A stretch of 64,000 bases of DNA from JARFQW01 sp963842955 (GTDB taxonomy: Bacteria > Pseudomonadota > Gammaproteobacteria > Steroidobacterales > XN24): contig CAWJIJ010000011.1 in assembly GCA_963842955.1 (NCBI GenBank), forward strand, positions 496,001 to 560,000, written 5' to 3'. Shown here piece after piece: positions 37,638-46,465 of this stretch. A model generated the notes under the pieces. The model had not been told where the DNA came from. It did not search any database and saw only the letters and a program-made list of their open reading frames with translations. Position numbers and translations under genes: made by a program. How positions within the stretch are numbered: the first letter of the stretch is position 1; every line of letters starts with the position of its first letter.

Positions 37638-39131
37638 CTACTTGTAGTCCAGCTCGAGATCCAGGGCCTTGAGCCATGACCGCTCCTGCTTGAGATCTGC
37701 AGCGGTCAGGGGATGGAGTTCAAGCCAGCCCGGCGGGAATCGGAGCTTGAGCTTGTGCTCGCGGGCCTTCAGGCGCAGCGGCGGAAGGGGATCGGGGGAC
37801 CGGCTGCGGTGGAGCAGGACCCCCAGCCGAAGTAAGGCGAGAAGCCGCGGAAGGTGGGCTCTCCATGGAGCCTCGAGCTTGCGGAACACCCGGCCGTCGA
37901 TCTTTCGGCGATGGGTACCGACCAGCAAAGCGAGCCGCGCCTGCTCGTCGGCGCTGAACCCCGACAGGTCGGCATGCCCGACAAGATAGGCGGCATGACG
38001 CTGATGGTGGGAATGGGCAATGTCCAGGCCCACCTCGTGCAGCCTCGCCGACCAGGCCAGGAGATCCTTGCTCTGGACGTCGCCGACCTCCCAGGCGTCA
38101 CTCGCCGAAGCCGCCAGATGCAGGGCGGTCGTTTCCACCCGGAGAGCCTGGGCCAGGTCCACATGGAAACGTTCCTGAAAGGCCCTGACGGAGCGGTCCC
38201 GGGCATCCTCGTCGGTCAATCGGCCCATCAGGTCGTATAGCAGGCCCTCCCGCAAGGCACCGTCGGATACGGTCATTTGCTCGATACCCAGGGATTCGAA
38301 AACAGCAGCGACGATCGCAAGACCACCCGGGTAGACCGGCGCGCGCTGCTGACTCAGGCCGGGCAGGTCGGCACGGGCCGCATCCCCCACCTCGAGCAGG
38401 CGCTTGCGAATCGCCTCGAGGCCCGCAACACCGATGCCGGGTTCGCCGGTAAGATGCTCCGCAATCCGGCCCGTCGCGCGCATCGTGCCCGACGTGCCCA
38501 CCGCGACTTCCCAACTCGTGTCGCGAAATCGGCTGACCACCGGGTCCAGCTCGCGCAGCGCCGCCAAACGGGCCTGACCGAAACCTTTCTTCGTGATAAC
38601 TCCGTCCGGGAAATGGCGCTGACTGGCGCTCACGCAGCCGATGTACAGGCTCTCCCGGAGACCTGCCTGAAGCCCATCGCCGACGACGATCTCGGTGCTG
38701 CCGCCTCCGATATCGACGACAAGGCGCCGGGCGGGACTCGCCGGGAGACTGTGGGCCGCGCCAAGATAGACCAGCCGCGCCTCCTCGATACCGGAGATCA
38801 CTTCGATCGGGTGGCCGAGTGCCCGCTCGGCCCGGAAGAGGAAATCCTGCTTGCGTCGCGCCCGGCGAAGGGTATTGGTGCCCACGGCACGGACATTGCC
38901 AGCTCGCATGGCAGTCAGGCGCTCCCGAAAGCGCTCAAGGCAGGCCAGCGCACGGTCCGCCGCTGCCTCGCTGATCACGCCGTCCGAATTCAGACCCGCC
39001 CCCAGCCTCACCATTTCGCGGATCCGGTCGAGAATAACGATGTCGCCGTGGCTGTAACGCCCCACGACCATATGAAAACTGTTGGAGCCCAGGTCGACCG
39101 CCGCCAGAACCTGCGACTCGCCACCCTTCAC
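37638..39131 (-). CDS. ppx: Exopolyphosphatase/pppGpp phosphatase
   Basis: A 497-residue Ppx/GppA phosphatase of the ASKHA (actin-like) fold. The nucleotide-binding loops are AAVDLGSNSFHMVVGRY (residue 9), VVDIGGGSTEIVVG (about 142) and the VGTSGTMRATGRIAE loop. The C-terminal HD-like domain includes HEVGLDIAHSHHQRHAAYLVGHADLSGFS. It releases phosphate from the ends of polyphosphate and may hydrolyse pppGpp. The start is GTG 39131 after GGGGGATCC. A hairpin upstream (39171-39197) may separate it from erpA. Confidence 0.94.
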   Translation of the reverse strand: MKGGESQVLAAVDLGSNSFHMVVGRYSHGDIVILDRIREMVRLGAGLNSDGVISEAAADRALACLERFRERLTAMRAGNVRAVGTNTLRRARRKQDFLFRAERALGHPIEVISGIEEARLVYLGAAHSLPASPARRLVVDIGGGSTEIVVGDGLQAGLRESLYIGCVSASQRHFPDGVITKKGFGQARLAALRELDPVVSRFRDTSWEVAVGTSGTMRATGRIAEHLTGEPGIGVAGLEAIRKRLLEVGDAARADLPGLSQQRAPVYPGGLAIVAAVFESLGIEQMTVSDGALREGLLYDLMGRLTDEDARDRSVRAFQERFHVDLAQALRVETTALHLAASASDAWEVGDVQSKDLLAWSARLHEVGLDIAHSHHQRHAAYLVGHADLSGFSADEQARLALLVGTHRRKIDGRVFRKLEAPWRAHLPRLLALLRLGVLLHRSRSPDPLPPLRLKAREHKLKLRFPPGWLELHPLTAADLKQERSWLKALDLELDYK

Positions 39132-39170
39132 CGGATCCCCCTCACGAAGCCGAACCCGGACAGGCCCTGA

Positions 39171-39197
39171 AACAGACGGGGCGCCCGCAGGCGCCCC
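39171..39197 (-). terminator. Weak terminator between erpA and ppx
   Basis: An eight-base-pair GC stem (GGGGCGCC at 39178-39185 with GGCGCCCC at 39190-39197) and a four-base loop, followed on the minus strand by GTCTGTTT. The T run is poor, so termination may be partial. Confidence 0.45.
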
Positions 39198-39224
39198 TCG
39201 AAAAATCCGGCACGGAGACCCCTC

Positions 39225-39578
39225 TCAGACTGAGAAGGATGACCCGCATCCGCAGGTCGTCGACGCGTTCGGGTTCCGGATGACAAACTGCGCGCCTTCA
39301 AGGTCCTCGCGATAGTCGATCTCGGCTCCCATCAGGTACTGGACGCTCATGGGGTCCACGAGCAGGGTGACGCCGGCATTCTCCACGGCCGTGTCCCCTT
39401 CCTCCAGCTTTTCGTCAAACGTAAAGCCATACTGGAACCCCGAGCAGCCCCCACCGGAGATAAATACCCGGAGCTTCAATTCGGGGTTGTCCTCCTCGCG
39501 GATCAGTTCGGACACCTTCACCGCGGCCGCGTCCGTAAAGACCAGCGGCGCGTCGTGGGTTTCCTGAGTCGTGTTCAT
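39225..39578 (-). CDS. erpA: Iron-sulfur cluster insertion protein ErpA
   Basis: A 117-residue A-type Fe-S carrier. The three cluster-binding cysteines are in SGGGCSGFQYGF (about residue 47) and CGCGSSFSV at the C-terminus, exactly as in ErpA/IscA. FTDAAAVKVSELI begins the conserved fold, and NAGVTLLVDPMSVQYLMGAEIDYREDLEGAQFVIRNPNA is the ErpA-type middle. It hands [2Fe-2S] or [4Fe-4S] clusters to target enzymes; in this window the hydrogenase and nitrite-reduction systems create demand for such clusters. It is followed on the same strand by ppx. Confidence 0.96.
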   Translation of the reverse strand: MNTTQETHDAPLVFTDAAAVKVSELIREEDNPELKLRVFISGGGCSGFQYGFTFDEKLEEGDTAVENAGVTLLVDPMSVQYLMGAEIDYREDLEGAQFVIRNPNASTTCGCGSSFSV

Positions 39579-39637
39579 TGGCGAGATTCCTGTGCTGTTC
39601 CGAGCGATTGGACCGCAGTCGTCGCCGGAAATTCTAC

Positions 39638-40081
39638 CTAACTGACGCCCAGCGCGTCATCGGCTGCAGCGTCATCGTCGCCGGCAGGCGTTACGGGGTC
39701 TTCGAAATTCACGATGGGCTTGGCGGTGGGCTGGTGGATCAGCTTGCCATTGACTTCGGCGCCGATGGCCATCTGGATCAGGCCGTACATGACATTTCCG
39801 GTCACCCGGGCGGTCGGCCCGAGCTCGACCCGGTCCCTTGCGATAACGTCGCCATCCACGGCACCGTTGACGATGACCTCGGAGGCATCGACGCTCCCCT
39901 CGATCCGCCCATCGGGGGAAATACTGAACAGCGTCGTCCCGTCATTCTGGCCGACGACGTTGCCTCGAACCTCCCCATCCACGTGCAAACCACCCCGAAA
40001 CGCCACATCCCCGACCAAGGTGGTCCCGGCCCCGATCAACGTATCGATCGCGGCCTTTTTCTGTCGATTCTTGCCCAGCAT
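39638..40081 (-). CDS. Bactofilin (polymer-forming cytoskeletal protein)
   Basis: A 147-residue bactofilin (DUF583). It has a short polar N-terminus, then the right-handed beta-helix core with regular Gly/Val steps: TTLVGDVAFRGGLHVDGEVRGNVV, FSISPDGRIEGSVDASEVIVNGAVDGDVIARDRVELGPTARVTGNV, and MYGLIQMAIGAEVNGKLIH. It ends in an Asp/Ala-rich flexible tail. Bactofilins polymerise without nucleotide and organise cell-wall enzymes or appendages. The start codon is 12 bases after the stop of a membrane coiled-coil protein gene, suggesting the two act together at the envelope. Confidence 0.93.
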   Translation of the reverse strand: MLGKNRQKKAAIDTLIGAGTTLVGDVAFRGGLHVDGEVRGNVVGQNDGTTLFSISPDGRIEGSVDASEVIVNGAVDGDVIARDRVELGPTARVTGNVMYGLIQMAIGAEVNGKLIHQPTAKPIVNFEDPVTPAGDDDAAADDALGVS

Positions 40082-40093
40082 ACTGCCTGCTCC

Positions 40094-40813
40094 CTAGCTT
40101 TCCGGTCGGCTCCATTCATAGGACCCCGTCACGGGGTCGGCTCCCTTTTCCCTGGGTTTGAGGGTCACGACCACCCGCTGCGGCCCAAAACCTTCGGGCA
40201 ACGCGAGAACCCGCTCAATGGTCTGAAAGTACCGGAAACCGTACACCAGATCCTCGTCCTGATCCGTGAGGTCCTCGACATTCAGACGCACCGTCTCCTC
40301 CCCTTGTTGCCCCTCCACGATCATGCTCATGGAACCTGTGGCCCGGCGATCATGCTTTCTGACCTGGGTCAGCACCACCTGGACACGCCACAGGGTCGGA
40401 TCGAGCGCCGATGGTTCGATATCCACCGACCGGATCTCGAGGCCTTCGCGACCCTCCCCGGGGCCCATGATATCGCGGTAGAAATCCAGCTCCCCGTTGA
40501 GTTCCGCCACCTCGGACTGCAGATCCGCCAGATCGTCCTTGAGGAGCTGCCGAGCCTGCTCATTGACCTCGATGGAGGTCCGGACTTCGGTCAATTCGCT
40601 GCGCAGCCGCTCGTTCTCGGCGACGACCCCCCCGAGCTCCTCTTCCAGCGCTCCGCGCGCATCGCTCGCAGCGCCGTGACGATAGCCCCCGGTCCGCTGC
40701 CCGGCGGCGAACAGTGCCCAGGAAGCAACGGCTGCGATTAGGGCGGTAATAAGGAAGTTGCGCCGGCGCCGGCCGGGCTCTTGCGTGGTTACGACCAGCC
40801 GGGGTTCAGACAT
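40094..40813 (-). CDS. Membrane-anchored coiled-coil protein (DUF6776-like)
   Basis: A 239-residue protein. After an Arg-rich cytoplasmic start comes one transmembrane helix (FLITALIAAVASWALFAAG), then a coiled coil over about residues 55-115 (EEELGGVVAENERLRSELTEVR, EVNEQARQLLKDDLADLQSEVAELNGELDFY), then a beta-rich periplasmic domain (LWRVQVVLTQVRKHDRRATGSMSMIVEG, DLVYGFRYFQTIERVLALPEGF). This architecture matches the DUF6776 family often found beside bactofilin genes in gammaproteobacteria. A structural role with the bactofilin is likely but unproven. Confidence 0.8.
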   Translation of the reverse strand: MSEPRLVVTTQEPGRRRRNFLITALIAAVASWALFAAGQRTGGYRHGAASDARGALEEELGGVVAENERLRSELTEVRTSIEVNEQARQLLKDDLADLQSEVAELNGELDFYRDIMGPGEGREGLEIRSVDIEPSALDPTLWRVQVVLTQVRKHDRRATGSMSMIVEGQQGEETVRLNVEDLTDQDEDLVYGFRYFQTIERVLALPEGFGPQRVVVTLKPREKGADPVTGSYEWSRPES

Positions 40814-40875
40814 GGGTATCCTGTCCTGGAGAGCGGATCGATGCTAACCGTCCCCGCCCGCAAGCGAAAGTCACC

Positions 40876-41409
40876 CTAGGCCGCGGGGCGACGACCACGG
40901 CGGCGGCGAGGTGGTGGTGGTGGCCCGTCCGGGAACACCAGCGGACCCAGCTCCTGCAGGGCAAGCCGGTACACCTGGCGCTTGAAATAGATCACTTCGC
41001 GCACCGGATGCCAGTAGTTGACCCAGCGCCAGCGATCGAATTCCGGGGCCTCCGTACGATCGAAACAGACGCTCGACTCTTTTCCTGTAAGACGCAGCAG
41101 GAACCAGCGTTGCTTCTGCCCGACGCACACCGGCGTCTGGTGGCGCCGCATGAATCGGCTGGGCAGCCGGTAGCGCAGCCAGCCACTCGTACTACCCATG
41201 AGCTCCACGTCCTTTGGACGCAGACCGATCTCCTCCTCGAGCTCCCGGTACATCGCGTCGGCCGGTTTCTCACCCTGGTAGATGCCACCCTGGGGGAACT
41301 GCCAGCCCCGGCGGCCAGCCCGCCCGGCCCAGAACACCCGTCCATTGGCATCGGTGAGAATAATCCCGACGTTCGCGCGGAAGCCGTGCTCGTCGATCCA
41401 GTCGTTCAT
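40876..41409 (-). CDS. rppH: RNA pyrophosphohydrolase
   Basis: A 177-residue Nudix hydrolase that removes pyrophosphate from 5'-triphosphate mRNA and starts decay. The Nudix box is GGIYQGEKPADAMYRELEEEIG (residues about 39-60). The N-terminus HGFRANVGIILTDANGRVFWAGRAGRRGWQFPQGG and WLRYRLPSRFMRR, QKQRWFLLRL, EFDRWRWVNYWHPVREVIYFKRQVYRLAL are typical of RppH. The C-terminus is a Pro/Arg-rich tail, which is common. No good ribosome site precedes ATG 41409, but the conserved region starts at once. Confidence 0.95.
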   Translation of the reverse strand: MNDWIDEHGFRANVGIILTDANGRVFWAGRAGRRGWQFPQGGIYQGEKPADAMYRELEEEIGLRPKDVELMGSTSGWLRYRLPSRFMRRHQTPVCVGQKQRWFLLRLTGKESSVCFDRTEAPEFDRWRWVNYWHPVREVIYFKRQVYRLALQELGPLVFPDGPPPPPRRRRGRRPAA

Positions 41410-41503
41410 GCACTGTCAAACTGTTTTTCTTGTGCGGATTTTTGCACATCGCCCCGAGGCCCGCCAGACGCGGCTGGAGCCCTTGCACGGCCCGCGGACA
41501 GGA

Positions 41504-42550
41504 TCAGCCCGTCGATCTGGGAAAGGCCACGACGTGGTCGGTGGCCAGCCGGATAGGCAGGCGATCACCGACCTCGTGATCATCATGACTGGGAACCAGC
41601 GCAAGCACCTCATGCCCGCTGGGCAGGCCGAGGGTGAACAGGATATCGGCCCCGCGAAAGGCTTTTCTGAGAACCGTGGCCTCCAGGGGGCCCTCCGGCT
41701 CGTGGCGGATGTCGTCCGGACGCAGCAACACGTCCACGGCCGTACCGGCCGGCAGGGGATGGATGGTCCGGCCCGGGAGGCGGCCCAGCTCGATCCTGAC
41801 AGCGCTGCCATCCACCACCTCGCCCGGCAGAAAACTGCCGTCACCGACGAAGTCTGCTACAAAGCGGCTGGCGGGGCGATGATAGAGGTCGTACGGAGCC
41901 GCCCACTGCTCGATTCGGCCCCGTCGCATGACCCCCACGTCATCGGCCATGGCGAAAGCCTCGTTCTGGTCATGGGTCACCAGGAGGGCTGTCGTGGAGA
42001 GGGCTTTGAGAATATCCCGCACTTCAACTCCCAGGCGCAGCCGCAGGGAGCTGTCGAGGCTGGAGAAGGGCTCGTCCATCAACAACAGTCGCGGCCGCGG
42101 CGCCAGGGCGCGGGCGACTGCGACCCGCTGGCGCTGGCCGCCGGAGAGCTCGTGGGGCCAGGCGTCGGCAAGTTCCGCGAGGCCCACGACTTCCAGCAGG
42201 TCGGTGACCCGGCGCACGCGCTCGGCCTTGCCCAGCCCGGTCAGTCCGAAGGACACGTTGTCGAGGACGCTCAAGTGGGGAAACAGGGCGTGCTCCTGGA
42301 ACACCATGCCCATATGGCGACGCTCCGGGGGCACGGTCAGATCCGGGGCGCTGATGGTCTTCTCGTTCGCCACGATGCGGCCGGATCGAACCGGCTCGAA
42401 CCCGGCCACGCAGCGCAGGGCAGTGGTTTTGCCGCAGCCGCTCGGGCCCAGCAGACACCCGATGGCGCCTCGCTCCAGGCGGAAGGACAAACCATCGAGT
42501 ACAGGCTCATCTCCATAGCGCTGGCTGACGTTGTCCACTTCGATCCACAT
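41504..42550 (-). CDS. ABC transporter ATP-binding protein (FbpC/PotA type, TOBE domain)
   Basis: A 348-residue ATPase. Walker A GPSGCGKTT (residue 35), Q-loop GMVFQEHALFPHLSVLDNV, signature LSGGQRQRVAVARAL (about 135), Walker B LLLMDEPFSSLD, and H-loop LLVTHDQNEAFAMADD. The C-terminal 100 residues form a TOBE-like domain (VDVLLRPDDIRHEPEGPLEATVLRKAFRGADILFTLGL). This fits ferric-iron or thiamine/sulfate-type importers. No permease or binding-protein gene is adjacent, so it is an orphan ATPase. The start is two bases after the stop of the diguanylate cyclase gene. Confidence 0.88.
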   Translation of the reverse strand: MWIEVDNVSQRYGDEPVLDGLSFRLERGAIGCLLGPSGCGKTTALRCVAGFEPVRSGRIVANEKTISAPDLTVPPERRHMGMVFQEHALFPHLSVLDNVSFGLTGLGKAERVRRVTDLLEVVGLAELADAWPHELSGGQRQRVAVARALAPRPRLLLMDEPFSSLDSSLRLRLGVEVRDILKALSTTALLVTHDQNEAFAMADDVGVMRRGRIEQWAAPYDLYHRPASRFVADFVGDGSFLPGEVVDGSAVRIELGRLPGRTIHPLPAGTAVDVLLRPDDIRHEPEGPLEATVLRKAFRGADILFTLGLPSGHEVLALVPSHDDHEVGDRLPIRLATDHVVAFPRSTG

Positions 42551-42552
42551 GC

Positions 42553-43656
42553 CTACTCGTCCTCGCCCTCGACACAGACCCGGTTGCGGCCGCCACGCTT
42601 GGCCCGGTACAGCTGGACGTCGGCCCGGGCAATCAGCTCTTCAGCCACCGCCTTGATATCGCCACTTTCGCGCGCACCAGTGTAGGCGGCCACCCCCAGG
42701 GATACGCTCAGAGGCACCGGCGTGCCGTCATCAAGAATGACGGGCTCACTGGCGACCGCCAGGCGGATTCGTTCGGCCAGGATCTTCGCCGACGAAGAAT
42801 CCGTCGCCGGCAAAAGAATGGCGAACTCCTCTCCCCCGTAGCGCGCCGCCACATCGCTGGAACGGATCAGCAGCTCGACCCGCTCGGCCATTTCCCGCAG
42901 GACCCGGTCGCCGGCGGGATGGCCCCATGTATCGTTGACCCGCTTGAAGAAATCCACGTCCAGGAAAACACAAGCCAGCGGCTTCGCAGCCCGTTGGGCG
43001 CGAGCCACCTCCTCCCGGATACGGGTCTGGAGATAACGCCGGTTGTGCCAGCCGGTCAGCACGTCCGTCAGGCCGCTCCGCACCAGCCGGGCCCGGTTCA
43101 CGGCATTCTCGAGGCATACGGCTGCCACGTTGCCGAGGTGATCGAGAAAATCCGTCGCGTGGTGACGAGTAAAGCGATCCATGGTCCCGCTGCCGAAATT
43201 CAGCACGCCCACGAGCTGGTCCTGACGACGCAGGGGGATCAGGGCACAGGAGCCCACGGCAGACCCGGACGGGAAAATCAGGCCGTGGTCCGATCCGATG
43301 AAGGGGCCGAGCCAGGACCGGTAGAGGCTGTTGAACTGCGGGGCCACGGACTCCAGTGCTTCCTCGAACCGAACGCCCTCGAGGGATCCGGCCTCGATGC
43401 CGTCGGCCATGAGGAGATGACGAATCTCGTGCTGGGGGTCGGAGATGCAGACGGTCACGACCTCCAGGTCAAAAGCCGCCTTGAGGCCACCGACGAGCGC
43501 GCCAAGGAGTTCGCGAAGATCGGCCGCCCTGAGCAGGTTGAGTTCCCGTTCCTGGGAGCGGCGAAGAATGGCTTCGTTGGCTTCGGCCTCCCGGCGCAGC
43601 ACCGCGAGACTCTCGCGGAGTCTGCGGGTCTCGCTGCCAGGATCGTCCCTGTCCAA
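42553..43656 (-). CDS. Diguanylate cyclase (GAF-like sensor plus GGDEF)
   Basis: A 367-residue signalling enzyme. An N-terminal coiled coil (RESLAVLRREAEANEAILRRSQERELNLL) leads to a DUF484/GAF-like sensor (about 60-195; VGSCALIPLRRQDQLVGVLNFGS). The GGDEF domain follows (DVLTGWHNRRYLQTRIREEVARAQR, FLDVDFFKRVNDTWGHPAGDRVL) with the active motif GGEEF. The inhibitory site RSSD is five residues before it, so the cyclase should be active and c-di-GMP-inhibited. Start TTG 43656 follows GAGGG. It is nine bases downstream of the aldehyde dehydrogenase gene. Confidence 0.9.
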   Translation of the reverse strand: MDRDDPGSETRRLRESLAVLRREAEANEAILRRSQERELNLLRAADLRELLGALVGGLKAAFDLEVVTVCISDPQHEIRHLLMADGIEAGSLEGVRFEEALESVAPQFNSLYRSWLGPFIGSDHGLIFPSGSAVGSCALIPLRRQDQLVGVLNFGSGTMDRFTRHHATDFLDHLGNVAAVCLENAVNRARLVRSGLTDVLTGWHNRRYLQTRIREEVARAQRAAKPLACVFLDVDFFKRVNDTWGHPAGDRVLREMAERVELLIRSSDVAARYGGEEFAILLPATDSSSAKILAERIRLAVASEPVILDDGTPVPLSVSLGVAAYTGARESGDIKAVAEELIARADVQLYRAKRGGRNRVCVEGEDE

Positions 43657-43665
43657 GAGCTGCCC

Positions 43666-45097
43666 TCAGCGCATGAACAGCTTGTAGACCATCTTCTGTA
43701 TCCAACCCCCATGCGGCGCGTAGAGCACTCTCGCCGTATTGATTCGCGGCCTCGAAAACACGGCCTTGTGATGGGAGAAGGTCAGAAACCCTTCATAGGC
43801 GTGGTAGTGGCCCATACCGGAATCGCCCACGCCGCCAAATGGCAGATCTTCGGCAATGAAATGGCTTACCGCGTCGTTGATACAAACTCCCCCGGAATGG
43901 GTGCTGGGCGAGAATCCTCTCGCGCCTGGACTTGTCGGTGTCGAAGAGATTCAGTGCCAGCGGCCGGGGCCGGGCGTTGATGAAGTCAATCGCTTCTTCG
44001 ATCCTCTCGTAGGGAACGATCGGCAGAAGCGGCCCGAAGATCTCCTCCTGCATGACCGTCATGTCTTCGGTCACGCCTTTCAGAAGGGACAAGGGCATCT
44101 TGCGGTCGTCCGCGGCCCCGGGGCCCGCGAGGGTGACGATCTCCGCGCCCTTGGCCCTGGCATCGGCGATGTAGCCTTCCAGGCGCGCGTGGTGCCGGTC
44201 GTTGACGATGCACGAGTAGTCGGGGTTGTCATGGGGATCCGGGTACATGGTCTCGAAGGCGCTACGGAATTCGGCCACGAACTCGTCCACCCGGGATGCC
44301 GGGCAGAGGACGTAATCCGGCGCCACGCAAGTCTGGCCCGCGTTGAACGCCTTGCCGAAGCAAATCCGCTCGGCTGCCATGGCCATAGGAACACTGTCGG
44401 TGATCAGCGTTGGGGACTTGCCGCCCAGTTCCAGGGTCACCGGCGTCAGGTTCTCAGCGGCGGCGCGCATGATGTGCCGCCCGATTTCCGTGCCTCCGGT
44501 AAACAGGAGGTGATCGAACGGCAGCCGGGAGAACGCTACCCCCACGTCCACGTCGCCGGTGATGACCGCCACATGCTCCTCGGGAAACACTCCCGCCAGG
44601 GTGGCCTTGAGGGTTTCCGCGGTCCGCGGCGTAGCCTCAGACATCTTGATCATGACCCGGTTACCGGCAGCCAGCGCGGAAACGAGAGGGCCGAGGGCCA
44701 GGGCCAGCGGGTAGTTCCACGGAACGATCACGCCGACGACCCCCTTGGGCTGGTAGTAGACGCGAGACTTGGTGGAAGCCATCAGCAGGCCGCTGCGCCG
44801 CCGATCCGGGCGCATCCAGCCCTTTACGTGGCGCATGCAGTAGCGCATGCCCTGCACCGAGGAAAGCAGTTCAGCGAAGGTCTCGTGCCTCGACCGGCCG
44901 CCGAAGTCGGCATGTACAGCATCCGCCAGATCCTCGCGGGCCCGGACTACCGCATCCTTCAGCGTTCGCAGATGCGCCTTGCGCTGCCTGGCGGACGGCA
45001 TCGGCGCCGCGGCGAACGCCTTTTTCTGGACCGCAAGTACCGCCTGCAGACTGTCCGGGCGGGTCACCGGTGCGACGTTGCTCAGTTCGGCAACCAT
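43666..45097 (-). pseudogene. Coniferyl aldehyde dehydrogenase-like gene, one-base frameshift near its 3' end
   Basis: From ATG 45097 the frame encodes an NAD(P)-dependent aldehyde dehydrogenase of the CalB/AlkH-like branch: GVVGVIVPWNYPLALALGPLVSALAAGN, FTGGTEIGRHIM, VTLELGGKSP (Glu), and GKAFNAGQTCVAPDYVLCP (catalytic Cys). After RILAQ the frame turns to nonsense and stops at 43793. Removing one C from the run at 43905-43907 restores the family C-terminus (STHSGGVCINDAVSHF, FGGVGDSGMGHYHAYEGFLTFSH) and ends properly at 43666. As read, the substrate-lining and oligomerisation end is lost. Either a recent mutation or a base-calling error. Confidence 0.8.
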
Positions 45098-45222
45098 AAG
45101 GAAAAACTCCACAAACCTTAGCCCGCTGACTGTACCCGTCCCGCCCCCGGGGCGCCAGACACCCGGGCGACCGCCCACCCGGACGGTCAGGCATGTCCGC
45201 CTTCTGTCAGAATGTCGCCGTC

Positions 45223-46248
45223 ATGATTCACCCGGTCATCATTGTCGGCCTCGCTGGGGCAGCCGCTCTTGTGAGCTGCAGCGGCCCGGGCCCGCGCCAC
45301 AGCGGGGCGACGACCGCACCCATGTCCGACGGCCGCTTCATTGCCGGAGATGATCTGGACAAGTCGCTCCTGGATGTCATCGAGTGGCAGCTCGGCCGGG
45401 AACCGGGTCCGGACTGGGAAACCAGGGACGTCCGTCTGACAACGCCGGGGCCGGCGCCAAATGGAACGGCCTTGACGGTGACCTTCGTGAATCACGCCAC
45501 GACGCTGATCCAGATGGCGGGCCAAAACATACTGACCGACCCGGTATGGTCGGAGCGGGTCAGCCCGGTGTCCTGGACCGGTCCCCGCCGATACGCCGCC
45601 GCCGGTGTCGCCTTTGACGACCTCCCGCCGATTGACGCCGTGCTGGTCAGCCACAATCATTTCGACCATATGGACGTTGCGACGCTGGAACGGCTCGCCC
45701 GGCAGCACGACCCGGTCTTCATCGTACCCCTGGCGAACTGCCACTATCTCGCGCCAACAGGTACGGATCACTGCCTGGAACTGGACTGGTGGGAAGCCGC
45801 CGACATCGGCCCGGGGCTGACTGTACGGGCCGTCCCGGCGAGGCACTGGTCCAGGCGCGGGGCATGGGACCGAAACCGCGCGCTCTGGTCCGGCTATGTG
45901 CTCGACGGGCCGAAACGGGTCTATTTCGCCGGAGACACGGGCGCCGGGCCGCATTTCGCGGAGATCGCCCGGAGAACGGGAAGGCCCGACCTCGCCATGC
46001 TGCCGATTGGCGCGTATCTGCCCCGCTGGTTCATGTCCGCCCAGCACATCAACCCCGCAGAGGCGGTAGAGGCGCACCACGCCATGGGCGCGGTCCAGAC
46101 CATGGCCGTCCATTTCGGGACATTCCGGCTCGCTGACGACGGTCAGGATCAGCCGGCAAACGACCTCTTGAGCAGCCTGGCCGACTCAGCCACCGACGCG
46201 GACGCATTCTGGATCCCGGTCAACGGGGAGCGCAGGGAATGGCGTTGA
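45223..46248 (+). CDS. MBL-fold metallohydrolase lipoprotein (NAPE-PLD/UlaG-like)
   Basis: About 341 residues. The N-terminus is a lipoprotein signal with lipobox LVSC (Cys19). The metallo-beta-lactamase motif is VSHNHFDHMDVATLERL (HxHxDH, about residue 144), followed by later metal ligands in VPARHWSRRG, VYFAGDTGAG (Asp) and MAVHFGTFRL (His). FVNHATTLIQMAGQNILTDPVWSERVSPVSWTGPRRY and LPIGAYLPRWFMSAQHINPAEAVEAH are typical of the N-acylphosphatidylethanolamine phospholipase D-like branch, so a lipid-related phosphodiester substrate is possible. ATG 45193 is an alternative start ten codons upstream. Confidence 0.85.
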   Translation: MIHPVIIVGLAGAAALVSCSGPGPRHSGATTAPMSDGRFIAGDDLDKSLLDVIEWQLGREPGPDWETRDVRLTTPGPAPNGTALTVTFVNHATTLIQMAGQNILTDPVWSERVSPVSWTGPRRYAAAGVAFDDLPPIDAVLVSHNHFDHMDVATLERLARQHDPVFIVPLANCHYLAPTGTDHCLELDWWEAADIGPGLTVRAVPARHWSRRGAWDRNRALWSGYVLDGPKRVYFAGDTGAGPHFAEIARRTGRPDLAMLPIGAYLPRWFMSAQHINPAEAVEAHHAMGAVQTMAVHFGTFRLADDGQDQPANDLLSSLADSATDADAFWIPVNGERREWR

Positions 46249-46270
46249 CACGGCAAGCGCGGAGAACCCC

Positions 46271-46465
46271 GTGTCCGACCTGATCGAGGAACAGCACTTC
46301 GACTGCCCGGCCTGCGGAGCGCCCATCTCGGTCCTCCTGGACCTCAGCGTCACCGATCAATCCTATATCGAAGACTGCGAGGTTTGCTGCCGGCCGCTGG
46401 AGATAACGGTCCGGATCGGCACCGACGCGGCGGCGCGCTTCGAGGCCCGGCAGGCGGACCGGTGA
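46271..46465 (+). CDS. CPXCG-motif cysteine-rich zinc-ribbon protein
   Basis: A 64-residue protein with two cysteine pairs, DCPACGAPI (residue 12) and DCEVCCRPLEI (about 37), forming one zinc ribbon. It belongs to the small CPXCG family (YnzC-like size) found across proteobacteria, with unknown function. The start is GTG at 46271. Its stop overlaps the next gene's start (GTGA), so it is co-translated with a predicted membrane metallopeptidase. Confidence 0.85.
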   Translation: MSDLIEEQHFDCPACGAPISVLLDLSVTDQSYIEDCEVCCRPLEITVRIGTDAAARFEARQADR

